The position numbers were made by a program, and so were the translations under genes. The notes beneath the pieces were generated by a model that saw nothing but the letters and a program-made list of their open reading frames with translations, was not told the origin of the DNA and searched no databases. A stretch of DNA of 64,000 nt from Thalassomonas haliotis (GTDB taxonomy: Bacteria > Pseudomonadota > Gammaproteobacteria > Enterobacterales > Alteromonadaceae): contig NZ_CP059693.1 in the NCBI RefSeq assembly GCF_028657945.1, positions 3,906,001-3,970,000 on the forward strand, written 5' to 3'. Below are positions 1 to 9,143 of the stretch, in pieces (the stretch's first letter is position 1; every line of letters starts with the position of its first letter).

Positions 1-1476
1 AATAGTGGCAATGAGCACGGCAATGCCTGCCAATATCTGGATCAGGAGATTATCCTGCCCCACCTGCAGCAGCGCACCGACGACGATAATGCCGGAAATG
101 GCATTGGTTACACTCATCAGCGGCGTATGCAGCGAATGGGAAACATTCCAGACCACGTGATAGCCGATAACGCAGGCGAGCACAAACACGGTAAAATGGG
201 AAAGAAAATCTGCCGGGGCAACGCTGGCGACCCAGCCAAACAGACCTGCACCGATTAACATCCCCAAGTGTTTCTTGGTATTGGACTTGGGCTTTTCTTC
301 AACAGCGGCTGTTACCGGCGCCGCCTGAGGTTTAGCCGGCGCGGCACTCACCTGGATCGGCGGTGGCGGGAAGGTAACTTCATCGTTTTTCACCACCGTC
401 ATATTGCGAATGACCTGGTCGTCAAAATCGATATTCAGACTGCCGTCTTTTTCCGGGCAGAGCAGTTTGAGCAGGTTGACCAGGTTATTGGCATAAAGCT
501 GTGACGCCTGGTTAGGCAAACGGGAAACAAGATCGGTATAACCGATAATAGTCACACCCGCCACCTCGGTAATTTCTCCCGCCTGGGTTAACGCGCAGTT
601 TCCTCCCCCGGCAGCGGCTAAATCCACTACGATAGAGCCGGGTTTCATCGAACGTACCATGTCTTCGGTAATAAGCTTCGGCGCAGGTTTACCGGGGATC
701 ATCGCCGTGGTGATAATAATATCGACCTCTTTCGCCTGGGCGGCAAACAATGCCATTTCGGCATCGATAAAGGCCTGGCTCATTTCCTTGGCATAACCGT
801 CCCCCGAGCCGGTATCTTCCGGTTCTTCATAGTCCAGCTCCAGGAATTCCGCGCCCATACTTTCAATTTGCTCTTTCACCTCGGGACGGGTGTCAAAAGC
901 ACGTACTATCGCCCCTAAACTCCCGGCGGTGCCGATGGCGGCAAGCCCGGCAACACCGGCGCCGATAATCATCACTTTTGCCGGCGGCATTTTACCGGCG
1001 GCGGTGATCTGCCCGGTAAGGAAACGGCCAAAGTGATGGGTGGCTTCAATCACCGCCCGGTAACCGGCAATGTTCGCCATTGAACTTAAGGCGTCCATGG
1101 ATTGCGAGCGTGTCATTCTCGGTACCATTTCCATGGCCAGTGTAGTCACTGATTTATTACTCAAAGTTTCGAGTAATTCGCCATTTTGCGCGGGTGCAAT
1201 AAAACTGACTAACGTACTGCCCGGCTTTAATAAACTGGCTTCTTCCTGTGTCGGTGCATTGACCTTTAACACTAAATCCGATGAAAAACTGGTTTTGCCG
1301 TCAACTATACTGGCCCCGGCATTGACAAACTCTTCATCGGTAAAACTGGCTCTACTTCCGGCTCCCGACTCCACCTGCACCGAAAAACCTAGTTTAATTA
1401 AAGCCGCCACTGCGGTCGGCGAACCGGCAATGCGATTTTCACCCGATTGTGACTCCGAGGGAATTCCTATGATCAT
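1..1476 (-). CDS. pntA: NAD(P) transhydrogenase subunit alpha, 3' end cut off by the window
   Basis: Inner-membrane proton-translocating transhydrogenase, alpha subunit, which moves hydride between NADH and NADP+ using the proton gradient. The reverse strand reads open for 492 codons from an ATG at 1476 to the window edge without a stop. The start MIIGIPSES is typical of PntA. A Rossmann motif GAGVAGLAA follows in the NAD-binding domain I, and then GKPAPKLIT and AAGGGNCA. After an Ala/Pro-rich linker come hydrophobic segments that form the membrane part. E. coli PntA has about 510 residues, so only some 20 residues are missing. The partner pntB would be expected just beyond the left edge. The apparent ORF on the opposite strand at 1070-1528 is an antisense shadow. 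Confidence 0.96.
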   Translation of the reverse strand, partial: MIIGIPSESQSGENRIAGSPTAVAALIKLGFSVQVESGAGSRASFTDEEFVNAGASIVDGKTSFSSDLVLKVNAPTQEEASLLKPGSTLVSFIAPAQNGELLETLSNKSVTTLAMEMVPRMTRSQSMDALSSMANIAGYRAVIEATHHFGRFLTGQITAAGKMPPAKVMIIGAGVAGLAAIGTAGSLGAIVRAFDTRPEVKEQIESMGAEFLELDYEEPEDTGSGDGYAKEMSQAFIDAEMALFAAQAKEVDIIITTAMIPGKPAPKLITEDMVRSMKPGSIVVDLAAAGGGNCALTQAGEITEVAGVTIIGYTDLVSRLPNQASQLYANNLVNLLKLLCPEKDGSLNIDFDDQVIRNMTVVKNDEVTFPPPPIQVSAAPAKPQAAPVTAAVEEKPKSNTKKHLGMLIGAGLFGWVASVAPADFLSHFTVFVLACVIGYHVVWNVSHSLHTPLMSVTNAISGIIVVGALLQVGQDNLLIQILAGIAVLIATI

Positions 1477-1832
1477 AAAACACCTTCAACAAAGTAAAAT
1501 TAGCGAGAGCGAACACATGAAATACTGAGTACTGCGTTATATTTCCTAGACTTTCTCTTGTACCTTTAATGTTGTACCACTTATCGCAGTGCGATAACAC
1601 AGCAAAAAGCAAGAATGGGGCTATTTTGAATATTCAAATCGGTAATACCTTATACAAATGGCTGAAAATTATCGTTATTACCGAAAGTTATCCGTAGGTT
1701 TCATGTCTTTACGGGCAGCGATGGCAGCATTGACCAGGAAGGAAAATCAGCAGACCCTAATAATGTTGATACCTGATAAGGCAAAAGCCCCTGAACGGGG
1801 CTTGAAGTGTTCTGCTATAAAATCAGCAAACC
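1477..1832. other. intergenic region upstream of pntA, with a 17-nt palindrome
   Basis: This gap must hold the pntA promoter (reverse strand). The clearest element is a perfect inverted repeat at 1581-1597, TTATCGCA-G-TGCGATAA, about 105 bp upstream of the pntA start, which could be an operator. I do not recognise the regulator. A terminator hairpin for the neighbouring PEP-CTERM gene lies at 1783-1803. A 66-codon ORF here (1658-1858) runs through that terminator and into the neighbour, and I do not regard it as a gene. Confidence 0.45.
1783..1803 (-). terminator. intrinsic terminator of the PEP-CTERM gene
   Basis: AAGCCCC-TGAAC-GGGGCTT forms a 7-bp stem. Read on the reverse strand it is followed by TTTTGCC, a short U-tract, 30 nt past the stop of the 1833-2714 gene. 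Confidence 0.7.
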
Positions 1833-2714
1833 TTAAGCGCTTTTATTTCTTCGCTTAAAGCCCAGGCCTAGCAACCCCATTCCCAGTAACAACAAGGTTT
1901 CCGGCTCTGGCACCCGGCTTAAACTCACCATGGTATAGAAAGTGGATGACTTTTCTTCCTCCGTCCAAAAACGGTCGCGGTCTATCGGGGTTGCACCGTC
2001 TTCAGAAAAGAAAACCGTTAGCGCAAAATGTTCACCGTCGATATAAAAAGGAATTGAGAACGGCAAGGTATCAGGCAGAGGGTCGGGGTTATTAACAGAG
2101 AAATCAAAGTAATCATCACAGGCTGAGATATAAACATGGTCGCCGCTGCCGGCATGAACATCATCATTGATGCGCTCACAATCATCAATAGAAGTGGTAT
2201 TAAAGGTTTCTTTAAAATCAATATTAAATTCGCCGGTAACACCGCTGGCAAAATCATCTACTACCGTAGAGCTGCCAAAACCTGCCGAAATACCACCGGC
2301 ATGGCTACTGGTGAAATCCAGGGTACCGGCAATTGATGCCGTCATTAACCAGGCATATTGAGCGCTGATATCAAAATTATTATGGGTCAGGGAAGAAATT
2401 GCGTAAGCCGTATCCAGGGCATCGATATCGGGAGCATAGTTTTCCAAAACCAAAGAGCTATAAACTCCACTGCCTCCCCAGCGCAAACCTTCGTGTACAC
2501 TTGTACCGCCGCTTTGATCCACATCCCTGACCAGGGTGCCGTCAGGCATTTGACTGACGTATTCGGTAGAGGCAACGCCTTGCGAGAGATCTTCAGTATA
2601 TTGGTTGAATCCGCCACCGGCGGTAATTGACATGTATGTTGCGTTTGCCTGAGCAGATAAAACGCCGGCAAGAATACCAAGCGATATTTTTTTCATCAGT
2701 CCATGATATTTCAT
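1833..2714 (-). CDS. THxN-type PEP-CTERM sorted exoprotein
   Basis: Predicted secreted protein of 293 residues. It has an N-terminal signal peptide (hydrophobic run after MKKIS, cleavage near AQANA) and a C-terminal sorting signal: VPEPETLLL, a hydrophobic stretch, and the basic tail KRRNKSA. This is the tripartite PEP-CTERM signal processed by exosortase in bacteria that make exopolysaccharide. The segment SSLTHNNFDIS contains a T-H-x-N motif like that naming the THxN family of PEP-CTERM proteins; this assignment is from memory and moderately sure. The mature part is acidic, Gly/Ser-rich and low in Cys, as expected for a surface or matrix protein. No exosortase or exopolysaccharide genes are in the window. 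The gene is single, with its own terminator, and is divergent from the halogenase-like gene. Confidence 0.8.
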   Translation of the reverse strand: MKYHGLMKKISLGILAGVLSAQANATYMSITAGGGFNQYTEDLSQGVASTEYVSQMPDGTLVRDVDQSGGTSVHEGLRWGGSGVYSSLVLENYAPDIDALDTAYAISSLTHNNFDISAQYAWLMTASIAGTLDFTSSHAGGISAGFGSSTVVDDFASGVTGEFNIDFKETFNTTSIDDCERINDDVHAGSGDHVYISACDDYFDFSVNNPDPLPDTLPFSIPFYIDGEHFALTVFFSEDGATPIDRDRFWTEEEKSSTFYTMVSLSRVPEPETLLLLGMGLLGLGFKRRNKSA

Positions 2715-3219
2715 AGAATTTCCTTATCATTTTTATGAGTTATTTAATTATTTACACCTACCATTAGCTACTGCCTAATACTGCGAACCACTGCAGGTGG
2801 TTAAGCATTAACCACACCACATTTAAAAAAACCTTATAAAACAAACAACTAATAAAAAGCCAAGGATTCAAAACACACCAGCTGTAAAAAAAACAGACGA
2901 TTTTAGTTTGATTTTTGATCTACAACAAAGTATTAAAATTATTACAAGGAAAAAATAACACTCCTGCTACCTTAAGCTTTTCAACTAAAGAAAAAGCCAG
3001 CAAGATAATAAGATCTGATTTATAAGAAATTAAAAATCAATTCCAACTAGGGAAAGTTAAAAACATCAGTTAACAACAGAAATAATGTAACAAGGATGCA
3101 AAAATACTTGACACTTGCATGCTGCTGAAAATTTAACCGCAAACTATATATTCACCCCGGCATAACTATGTTAGCGTATTAAAAACAACCAGCTGTTTAA
3201 ACAAAGAAAGGATGAACTT
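2715..3219. promoter_or_regulatory. AT-rich divergent control region with nested palindromes
   Basis: This 505-bp gap separates the PEP-CTERM gene (-) from the oxidoreductase (+). It has nested inverted repeats: AACCAC (2786-2791), then GTGGTTAA-GCA-TTAACCAC (2797-2815). The three half-sites share AACCAC/GTGGTT, which suggests cooperative binding of a dimeric regulator. On the reverse strand, GG and GC dinucleotides at sigma-54 spacing (GG-N10-GC) fall at 2805-2818, but the flanking bases fit the consensus only partly. On the plus strand a TTGACA at 3108-3113 could be a -35 element for the oxidoreductase. The rest is A/T-rich sequence without a gene that I can see. Confidence 0.4.
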
Positions 3220-4557
3220 GTGGAAACAAATACTGATACCCATGCCCCAAACACAGGCTATGATGCCGTGATCATCGGCGGCGGCCCCAGCGGTAGTACG
3301 CTAGGTCAGTTGCTGGCCAAGTCAGGGAAAAAAGTAGCCATCATAGAAAAAAGCCGTTTTCCCCGTTTTCATATCGGAGAGTCATTATTGCCCGCCACTG
3401 TTGTTTTAATGGAAGAGCTTGGCCTGGGGCAATATTTTCGTGACACCGCCATTAAAAAACCCGGCGGTGTCTGGATATATGGCTATACCCCCAGGGGGAA
3501 AGAGTTATTTACCGGTGGTTGTTTTGCCGACTGTACCAAACAAGCAAGTTTTCATCACCAACCCCATGCCTATATGGTAGAGCGATCGGTTTTTGATCAG
3601 GAGTTACTGAGCAAAGCCGAAGCTGCCGGGGCCGAAGTTTACACCGAACATACCGTCACCGGGGTTATTGGCGATCAGGAGAAGGTCAGTGGCCTCACGG
3701 TCAAGGATAACCAAGGCGATATTATCAAGACCTTCCATGCCGATATTGTCTATGACTGCTCTGGCATCAACGCGGTATTAGGCAAGCAATTTAACTTAAG
3801 GCATGAAAATGACCTGCGCCGTATGGCGGTATTTGGCCATTTCGACTACCGGGCCGTGCACACTAAACTGCAGCAAGGTTTTTTTGTCGGCAATGTCATT
3901 GAAAACGGCTGGAGCTGGTATATTCCATTGTCAAAGAATAAGGTTTCAATCGGGATCGTGACGCCGGCAGAAAATGTCCGTCAGGCCAAACTATCACCGG
4001 AGAAATTCCTATTCCATGAATTAAAGAAAATTAAAGATTTTGACAAAATCATGGACAAGGACATTCAGCTCAGCGGCGATGTCAAAATGATCGCCAATTT
4101 CGGTGCTACCTCAGAGAAAATCCTTGGTAAGGGTTGGGCCCTTGTCGGGGATGCCGCTTTCTTTATCGACCCCTGTTTTTCTTCCGGGGTTCATCTGAGT
4201 ATGATCCACGCGCAAAAACTGGCCAGGCTCCATATTGAACATGGCCATGATACTAAAGCCTTTGAGCAGGCGATGACCCTATGTAAAGATGAAATGTATG
4301 ATTATGTCGATAATGTCAAACGTGTTGTTGATACCTTCTATGCCACCACACAAAGTAAGCTCGCTTACGATTTATCTCCCGTCATGTTTTTCGGTCCGGC
4401 CAAAAACATGTTTTTAACGGTATTGGGGGGGGATTTTGATAAACATATCTGGTTTATGAAGCTCGCCAACCGCTTTATGCACTTTATACGCTGGTTCGAC
4501 TTAAAGGTGCTCAAACGTGACGCCAGCCTGATACAAAGGGATGCCGACACGGTTTAA
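3220..4557 (+). CDS. flavin-dependent halogenase-like FAD oxidoreductase
   Basis: 445-residue FAD-dependent oxidoreductase of the tryptophan halogenase/geranylgeranyl reductase superfamily. The FAD dinucleotide-binding motif GGGPSG is at residues 20-25. HIGESLLP follows at 51-58, IKKPGG with K79/K80 in the region where halogenases carry the catalytic lysine, the halogenase signature W-S-W-Y-I-P at 231-236, and a C-terminal FAD contact in GWALVGDAA. The WxWxIP motif is known in flavin-dependent halogenases, where it limits monooxygenase activity. Many environmental homologues with these motifs have unproven substrates, so halogenation here is an inference. The start is GTG with AAAGG at 3207-3211 and an 8-nt spacer; the ATG at 3212 is out of frame. 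No carrier protein or flavin reductase gene is adjacent. Confidence 0.75.
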   Translation: METNTDTHAPNTGYDAVIIGGGPSGSTLGQLLAKSGKKVAIIEKSRFPRFHIGESLLPATVVLMEELGLGQYFRDTAIKKPGGVWIYGYTPRGKELFTGGCFADCTKQASFHHQPHAYMVERSVFDQELLSKAEAAGAEVYTEHTVTGVIGDQEKVSGLTVKDNQGDIIKTFHADIVYDCSGINAVLGKQFNLRHENDLRRMAVFGHFDYRAVHTKLQQGFFVGNVIENGWSWYIPLSKNKVSIGIVTPAENVRQAKLSPEKFLFHELKKIKDFDKIMDKDIQLSGDVKMIANFGATSEKILGKGWALVGDAAFFIDPCFSSGVHLSMIHAQKLARLHIEHGHDTKAFEQAMTLCKDEMYDYVDNVKRVVDTFYATTQSKLAYDLSPVMFFGPAKNMFLTVLGGDFDKHIWFMKLANRFMHFIRWFDLKVLKRDASLIQRDADTV

Positions 4558-4669
4558 GCAACTAAGCCGCTTCAACCCGGCAAAATTGGGGCGGCTGCTA
4601 GAAGCATGTTTAACGCTCAAAACCGTTAAAAAAGCGGTATTGGCTGGTTTAGATTATCCCGAGTTAAGA

Positions 4670-5197
4670 TTAGTCAATATCCTCCAGTGGCCAAAGCACA
4701 ATATAATCTTCAAAATTATCCAGAGAGACCTGGTCATCCTTGACGACTTTCCCCCGCACCGACATCCCGGCTTTATGCATAGCAGACTTTTTGCCCTTAT
4801 GCAGTAAGGGATGCCAGGATGGCATCCCCCGGCCTTCATTTAAGCGGCGGTATGTACAGCTGGGGGGCATAAAAAAGACATCATCCAGGTTATCCTGGGT
4901 CAGCCTGACACAGTCAGGCACTAAAGTGGTTCTCTTTTGATACTGGGAGCACTGGCAACTCTTATCGTTTAATAAAAAGCAGGCAATGCTGGAATAAACC
5001 ATGTGCTCATCTTCGCCCATATGATCAGTCGGCAGCAGCTCAGTGGTTTCATCCGTTGTTTCATCGTCAATAAATTTGTGCAGGCAGCATTTGGCACAAC
5101 CGTCGCACAAAGACTCCCATTCTTCCCGGCTCATTTCCGCCAGGGTTTTACTTTCCCAAAAAGGGACTTGTGTTACTTCGTTTTTGTGACTGCTCAT
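4670..5197 (-). CDS. ycgN: YcgN/UPF0260 cysteine-cluster protein
   Basis: About 175 residues, small and soluble. The conserved cysteine cluster of the family is visible: CDGCAKCC near the N-terminus, then spaced cysteines in CFLLNDKSCQCSQY, CVRLTQDN and PPSCTYR, which fits binding of an iron-sulfur or zinc site. The molecular function is unknown. I chose the ATG at 5197; the longer reading uses a TTG two codons upstream. The gene lies downstream of ycgL and a lytic transglycosylase gene, and ycgL/ycgN are neighbours in many gammaproteobacteria. A terminator hairpin (5234-5264) separates it from the transglycosylase gene, so it is probably transcribed on its own or by readthrough. Confidence 0.88.
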   Translation of the reverse strand: MSSHKNEVTQVPFWESKTLAEMSREEWESLCDGCAKCCLHKFIDDETTDETTELLPTDHMGEDEHMVYSSIACFLLNDKSCQCSQYQKRTTLVPDCVRLTQDNLDDVFFMPPSCTYRRLNEGRGMPSWHPLLHKGKKSAMHKAGMSVRGKVVKDDQVSLDNFEDYIVLWPLEDID

Positions 5198-5233
5198 GCT
5201 CAACTGATTTACCGTTCGACTGCTTTATATAAT

Positions 5234-5264
5234 GAAAACGCCCGGACAGTTAACTGCCCGGGCG
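5234..5264 (-). terminator. intrinsic terminator after the lytic transglycosylase gene
   Basis: GC-rich hairpin CGCCCGGGCAG-TTAA-CTGTCCGGGCG on the reverse strand followed by TTTTC. It lies 30 nt past the stop of the 5294-6361 gene. Confidence 0.8.
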
Positions 5265-5293
5265 CCGTTATTATAACAAAAAAGGTGACTGAT

Positions 5294-6361
5294 TTATTTT
5301 TCTTTTGCCGCTTTTAACGGCGGAAATTTGATCCTGTCGGACAAATGCCCCACCGAGCTGACAAAATAATAAGAAAGGTTCCAGTGCATCAGGCTCTTAT
5401 AGTTGTCATAAGCCAGGTATACCCGGCCATTCTCATCGTCAGGAAAAATCAGCGCGGCCTTAATATCAACTTTAGGCAGGTTAGTGCCGTCGCTGCGCCT
5501 TACCCCGAGTTTCTGCCATTCTGCCAGGGATTTTTCCGACTCGGCCCAGGCCTTAAGCCAGTTTTTCCTGCTGCCGGTATTTTTCGGGATCGCCAGCGAA
5601 TGATCGAAATTATCCGGTAATTTTACCTGCCGTCCCCAGGTCAGTTCGTCACTCCAGCCTTCCTTACTTAAATAATTTGCCATCGAAGCAAAAACATCGG
5701 CGTGATTACCCCAGATATCTTTTTTGCCGTCACCGTCACCGTCTACCGCATAACCGATAAAAGACGTCGGCATAAACTGGTTTTGGCCCATGGCGCCGGC
5801 CCAGGAGCCTTTCATTTTGTCTATGGTAATATGCCCCTGATCTAAAATGGTCAGCGCCGCCCACAATTGTTTCTTAAAGAAAGCTTCACGGCGGCCTTCA
5901 TAGGCCAAGGTTGACAGAGCAGAAACAACATTATAATTGCCCATGATACGGCCAAAGTTAGTCTCCAGCCCCCATAAGGCGACGATAAACCTGGGTTGTA
6001 CCTGGTACTTGTCCCCTATTTCGGTCAGTAATTCCCTGTGGGTCTGGAACATTTCCCGGGCGCGGTTTACTTTCCAGGCCGGTACCCGTTTAGGCAAATA
6101 GGTATCCAGAGTTTCGACCTTCTCCGGCTGATTGCGATCCGCTTTTACCGCGCGTTTATGGAAAGTCACACTGGCAAAGCTGCTATCGAGTAATTCCTGG
6201 GGGAAACCTTTCGCCAGCGCCTCCGCCTTCAGCTGTTCAACATAAGCTTCGAAACTGGGTTTTCCTGCTTCATCTGCTGCGGCAAAGCTATTACCGGATA
6301 GCAAACCTGTGCTTAGGGTCAAGGAAACCAGAGCCGCTTTCACTTTATTTGCTAATGTCAT
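5294..6361 (-). CDS. lytic murein transglycosylase (MltB/SLT_2 family)
   Basis: 355-residue periplasmic enzyme that cleaves the MurNAc-GlcNAc bond of peptidoglycan to give 1,6-anhydro ends. It has a signal peptide (hydrophobic run, then GNSFAAAD). The catalytic-domain motifs are in order: GLETNFG with the catalytic Glu, STLAYEGRR, GSWAGAMGQNQFMPTSF, and the Ca-binding-like DGDGDGKKDIW with NHADVFASMANYL, as in the MltB/Slt35 group. There is no lipobox, so it is probably soluble rather than a lipoprotein like E. coli MltB. It starts two nucleotides after the ycgL stop codon, so it is probably translated in an operon with ycgL, and ends at a strong terminator. Confidence 0.9.
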   Translation of the reverse strand: MTLANKVKAALVSLTLSTGLLSGNSFAAADEAGKPSFEAYVEQLKAEALAKGFPQELLDSSFASVTFHKRAVKADRNQPEKVETLDTYLPKRVPAWKVNRAREMFQTHRELLTEIGDKYQVQPRFIVALWGLETNFGRIMGNYNVVSALSTLAYEGRREAFFKKQLWAALTILDQGHITIDKMKGSWAGAMGQNQFMPTSFIGYAVDGDGDGKKDIWGNHADVFASMANYLSKEGWSDELTWGRQVKLPDNFDHSLAIPKNTGSRKNWLKAWAESEKSLAEWQKLGVRRSDGTNLPKVDIKAALIFPDDENGRVYLAYDNYKSLMHWNLSYYFVSSVGHLSDRIKFPPLKAAKEK

Positions 6362-6362
6362 A

Positions 6363-6650
6363 TCAGTTGTGCTCCTGTTGCTTTTTTTGCATGGCCTTAT
6401 GCTCAGCCAACAAATCTTCCTTCGGCGGCGGTAACTGTAAATAATATCCCTGCTCGGTTAACTTGGTTTTTACTTTTTCTATATCTGCCAGCGCCAGTTT
6501 TTCTTTGCTGGCTAAATTAACCAGGGTAACCAGCTGCGGGGTACCAAAAGTAGACATCAGGGGAGCGGGTACATCGGAGAAGTCGTCACGTTGTTTGATA
6601 AAGAGATAAGTGTGTTCTTTTTTCGGGCTTCTATAAACCGCACATAGCAT
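6363..6650 (-). CDS. ycgL: YcgL domain protein
   Basis: About 95-residue cytosolic protein of the YcgL family, function unknown. The chosen start gives MLCAVYRSPKK, which aligns with the family N-terminus. The conserved core includes YLFIKQRDDFSDVP, GTPQLV and the C-terminal GYYLQLPPP. A longer reading from 6719 would add 23 hydrophobic residues unlike the family, so I reject that start. The gene lies between rnd and the transglycosylase gene; rnd-ycgL-ycgN is a recurrent order in gammaproteobacteria. The stop codon nearly abuts the next start. Confidence 0.9.
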   Translation of the reverse strand: MLCAVYRSPKKEHTYLFIKQRDDFSDVPAPLMSTFGTPQLVTLVNLASKEKLALADIEKVKTKLTEQGYYLQLPPPKEDLLAEHKAMQKKQQEHN

Positions 6651-6862
6651 AATGGAGACCTTAGTATCAAAAATCGGCTGAAGATGAAATTTTGGAAATA
6701 TGAAAAAACAGACCGCCAATATAGCATGCGAATTACCACGAATTCACGTTTTTTCTATAACGGTTGTTACTTCCGGTACGGGGCAGGCTTATTTTCCATC
6801 AAGTTTGCTAACAGCAGCCGAAGTAAAATAAGCCGGTATTCGCTGGTAAAAGTGTTTTAACG

Positions 6863-8026
6863 TTAATTTGAGTCGCCAAAACCGCTTTGTGCAAAGCGCG
6901 TTAGTTTCTCACCAAACAGTTGCAAACGCCAGTTCAGCAGGATATCCACCGAAGCCGTGTCCTGCCCGGCGCCGTTGATTTTAAAGTACCAGCTGAGAAA
7001 CTGGTTGATCTGCTTTTTCGACGCCAGATTTTCCACCGCCAGATTGGCGTCTTTGGCTTCGCTGGCGATAAAATTTTTCACCTTCTTAAAGATCTGCTTG
7101 TAACCCGGATATTCATCCAGCCGAATGATCTTATCCGGATAGTTCTCTTCGCCGACCGCATCCGCCTGTTTTAATACCGCCAGCATGGCTTTGCCCTGAT
7201 GCCGGATATCGAGCACATCTATGCCTTCGATATGGGCCATGGCGCCGACACTTTTTGGCGCACGCTGCGAAAGCGCGATCAGGGTATCGTCTTTGGCAAT
7301 AAAACCCAGCGGCAGGTCGCGGACTTTAGCCCGTTGATAACGCCACCTTGCCAGAAATTTTAAGTTATTGAGCTGTTTGGCATTTAAGCGCCAGCTCATT
7401 TTCAGGTTGCGGTATAAGCCATCTTCATCCACCGGCTTAAATTTGCGCTCGATCAGTAACCGGGTTTCTTGCTCGGCGGCTTCCAGCCAGCCGGAACTTT
7501 GAAGTTGCTCAAGTATTTGCGGGTACACCTGGAAAAGGTGCAACACATCCGCCCGGGCATAACTGAGCTGGCGCGGGCTCAGCGGCCTTTTAGTCCAGTC
7601 GGTTCTGGACTCGGATTTATCCAGCTCGATACCGGTATAGTGTTGGATCATGGCGGCATAACCCATAGAAAGTCCCTGCCCTAAAAAGGACATCATGATC
7701 TGGCTGTCAATCAGGTTCACGGGTTTGCAGTTGGCGGCACATAAGAAGACTTCCAAGTCTTCCGAGCAGGCATGCAAGACCTTGACGATATCGCCATTGG
7801 TCAATAACTGCCAAAACGGCGTAAGATCGTCGACGGCAACCGGGTCAATCAGGGCCAGGTGCTCGCCGTCGCACACCTGCAGCAGGCCGAGCTTGGGATA
7901 TAGGGTGCGGGTGCGGACAAATTCGGTATCAACCGCCAGCACTTTTGAACTGCTTAGTTGCCGGCACAAATCAGTCAGAGAGCTAAAATCTTCAATATAA
8001 TGCTGTTGTAATTGATTCTCTTGCAC
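6863..8026 (-). CDS. rnd: ribonuclease D
   Basis: 387-residue 3'-5' exoribonuclease that matures the 3' ends of tRNAs and other stable RNAs. DEDD exonuclease motifs are present: exo I VDTEFVRT near residue 32, exo II with HACSEDLEVF, and exo III SYARADVLHL. HRDC-type domains follow, starting around residue 210 (RWRYQRAKVRDLPLGFI). The start is GTG at 8026 with an AGGAA ribosome site 5 nt upstream. Length is close to E. coli RNase D (375). An rluB terminator lies upstream, so it should have its own promoter in 8027-8068. Confidence 0.95.
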   Translation of the reverse strand: MQENQLQQHYIEDFSSLTDLCRQLSSSKVLAVDTEFVRTRTLYPKLGLLQVCDGEHLALIDPVAVDDLTPFWQLLTNGDIVKVLHACSEDLEVFLCAANCKPVNLIDSQIMMSFLGQGLSMGYAAMIQHYTGIELDKSESRTDWTKRPLSPRQLSYARADVLHLFQVYPQILEQLQSSGWLEAAEQETRLLIERKFKPVDEDGLYRNLKMSWRLNAKQLNNLKFLARWRYQRAKVRDLPLGFIAKDDTLIALSQRAPKSVGAMAHIEGIDVLDIRHQGKAMLAVLKQADAVGEENYPDKIIRLDEYPGYKQIFKKVKNFIASEAKDANLAVENLASKKQINQFLSWYFKINGAGQDTASVDILLNWRLQLFGEKLTRFAQSGFGDSN

Positions 8027-8068
8027 AAAAATTCCTGTTAGCCGCGGCTAAAATAAAAAACTAATATA

Positions 8069-8097
8069 AAACGAAAAGGCCCCTGTTGCCAGAGGCT
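8069..8097 (-). terminator. intrinsic terminator after rluB
   Basis: On the reverse strand AAGCCTCTG-GCAA-CAGGGGCCTT (one bulged C) is followed by TTTCGTTTT. It lies about 50 nt past the rluB stop. Confidence 0.65.
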
Positions 8098-8146
8098 TGC
8101 ACTAAATTGCCCCCGGTAAAAGTGCCAGGGCTTTGTTTGACAGCTA

Positions 8147-9010
8147 TTAGGTCCGTCTTCTGCGGTTGGCCTGCTGGGTTCTGTGCTGGTGTTTTTTCAC
8201 CGAGCGGCGGATACGACGGCTTTTCGCGTTATCGATCGCTTTCTCGTCCACTTTCACCTTGCTCTTAGTTTCCGGCGGCAAGCTCACCAGCTTGCGGAAA
8301 TAGTTCACTTCCTTTAAACCCAACTCGGTCCAGCCCCCTAACGGCAGCTGGCGGTGCATTTCCATATTGCCGTAACGGACCCGGATCAAACGGCTGACCT
8401 GGACATCCTGGCTTTCCCATAAACGGCGTACTTCACGGTTACGCCCTTCAGAAAGCACGACATGGAACCAGTGATTGCGCCCTTCCCCGCCGTGATAGGT
8501 GATTTTTTGAAAACGTGCCGGGCCGTCTTCCAGTTTAACCCCGCCGCGCAGGCGTTGCAGCATAGCTTCATCGACTTCACCAAAAACCCGCACCGCATAT
8601 TCACGCTCGACCTTATGTGACGGGTGCATCAAACGGTTCGCCAGCTCGCCGTCCGTGGTAAACAGCAACATACCCGAAGTATTGATATCCAGGCGTCCCA
8701 CGGCCACCCAGCGGCCCCCTTCCAGCGGCGGCAGGCGATCAAACACAGTCGGCCGCCCTTCGGGATCCTTGCGGGTACACATTTCCCCTTCGGGTTTGTT
8801 ATACATCAGCACCCGGCAGAGATCTTCTCCTTTGTCCTTAAGCACTACGGTATGACCGTCGATGCGGATTTGCTCATTGCCTTCTACCCTGTCTCCCAGG
8901 TAGGCGGTTTTGCCATCGACACTGACCCGCCCCTGGCTGATCACGGTTTCCATTTCACGGCGCGAGCCTTTACCGGCGCGCGCCAGTACTTTTTGTAACT
9001 TCTCAGACAT
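8147..9010 (-). CDS. rluB: 23S rRNA pseudouridine(2605) synthase RluB
   Basis: About 287 residues. It makes pseudouridine at 23S rRNA position 2605 in the peptidyl transferase region. The N-terminal S4 domain ([16 protein letters not shown]) is followed by the catalytic RsuA/RluB core with GRLDINTSG, carrying the catalytic Asp, and later [10 protein letters not shown]. The C-terminus is a long basic tail ending in arginines and probably binds RNA. The start at 9010 (MSEKLQK) is chosen over the longer reading from 9091, because the extra 27 residues are not family-like. It follows scpB, an order conserved in gammaproteobacteria. Confidence 0.94.
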   Translation of the reverse strand: MSEKLQKVLARAGKGSRREMETVISQGRVSVDGKTAYLGDRVEGNEQIRIDGHTVVLKDKGEDLCRVLMYNKPEGEMCTRKDPEGRPTVFDRLPPLEGGRWVAVGRLDINTSGMLLFTTDGELANRLMHPSHKVEREYAVRVFGEVDEAMLQRLRGGVKLEDGPARFQKITYHGGEGRNHWFHVVLSEGRNREVRRLWESQDVQVSRLIRVRYGNMEMHRQLPLGGWTELGLKEVNYFRKLVSLPPETKSKVKVDEKAIDNAKSRRIRRSVKKHQHRTQQANRRRRT

Positions 9011-9143
9011 AGGTCTATAACTCTCTCTCGTCAGTTGCTTCACCTTCCCGGTTTGCACCGGGAACACTACGCATCTGGCTCTGTGGTTCAATTAAGCCGT
9101 ATTTTGCCTGAAATAAGCCAAAATGCGGATTAACACTTACGTT

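Noticed and set aside
1070-1528. 152-codon ORF on the plus strand
   Set aside because: It lies antisense to pntA, whose reading frame is strongly supported by family motifs.
1658-1858. 66-codon ORF between pntA and the PEP-CTERM gene
   Set aside because: It runs through the terminator hairpin and overlaps the end of a real gene; no family resemblance.
4541-4807. 88-codon ORF after the oxidoreductase gene
   Set aside because: It overlaps ycgN in antisense and has no recognisable domain.
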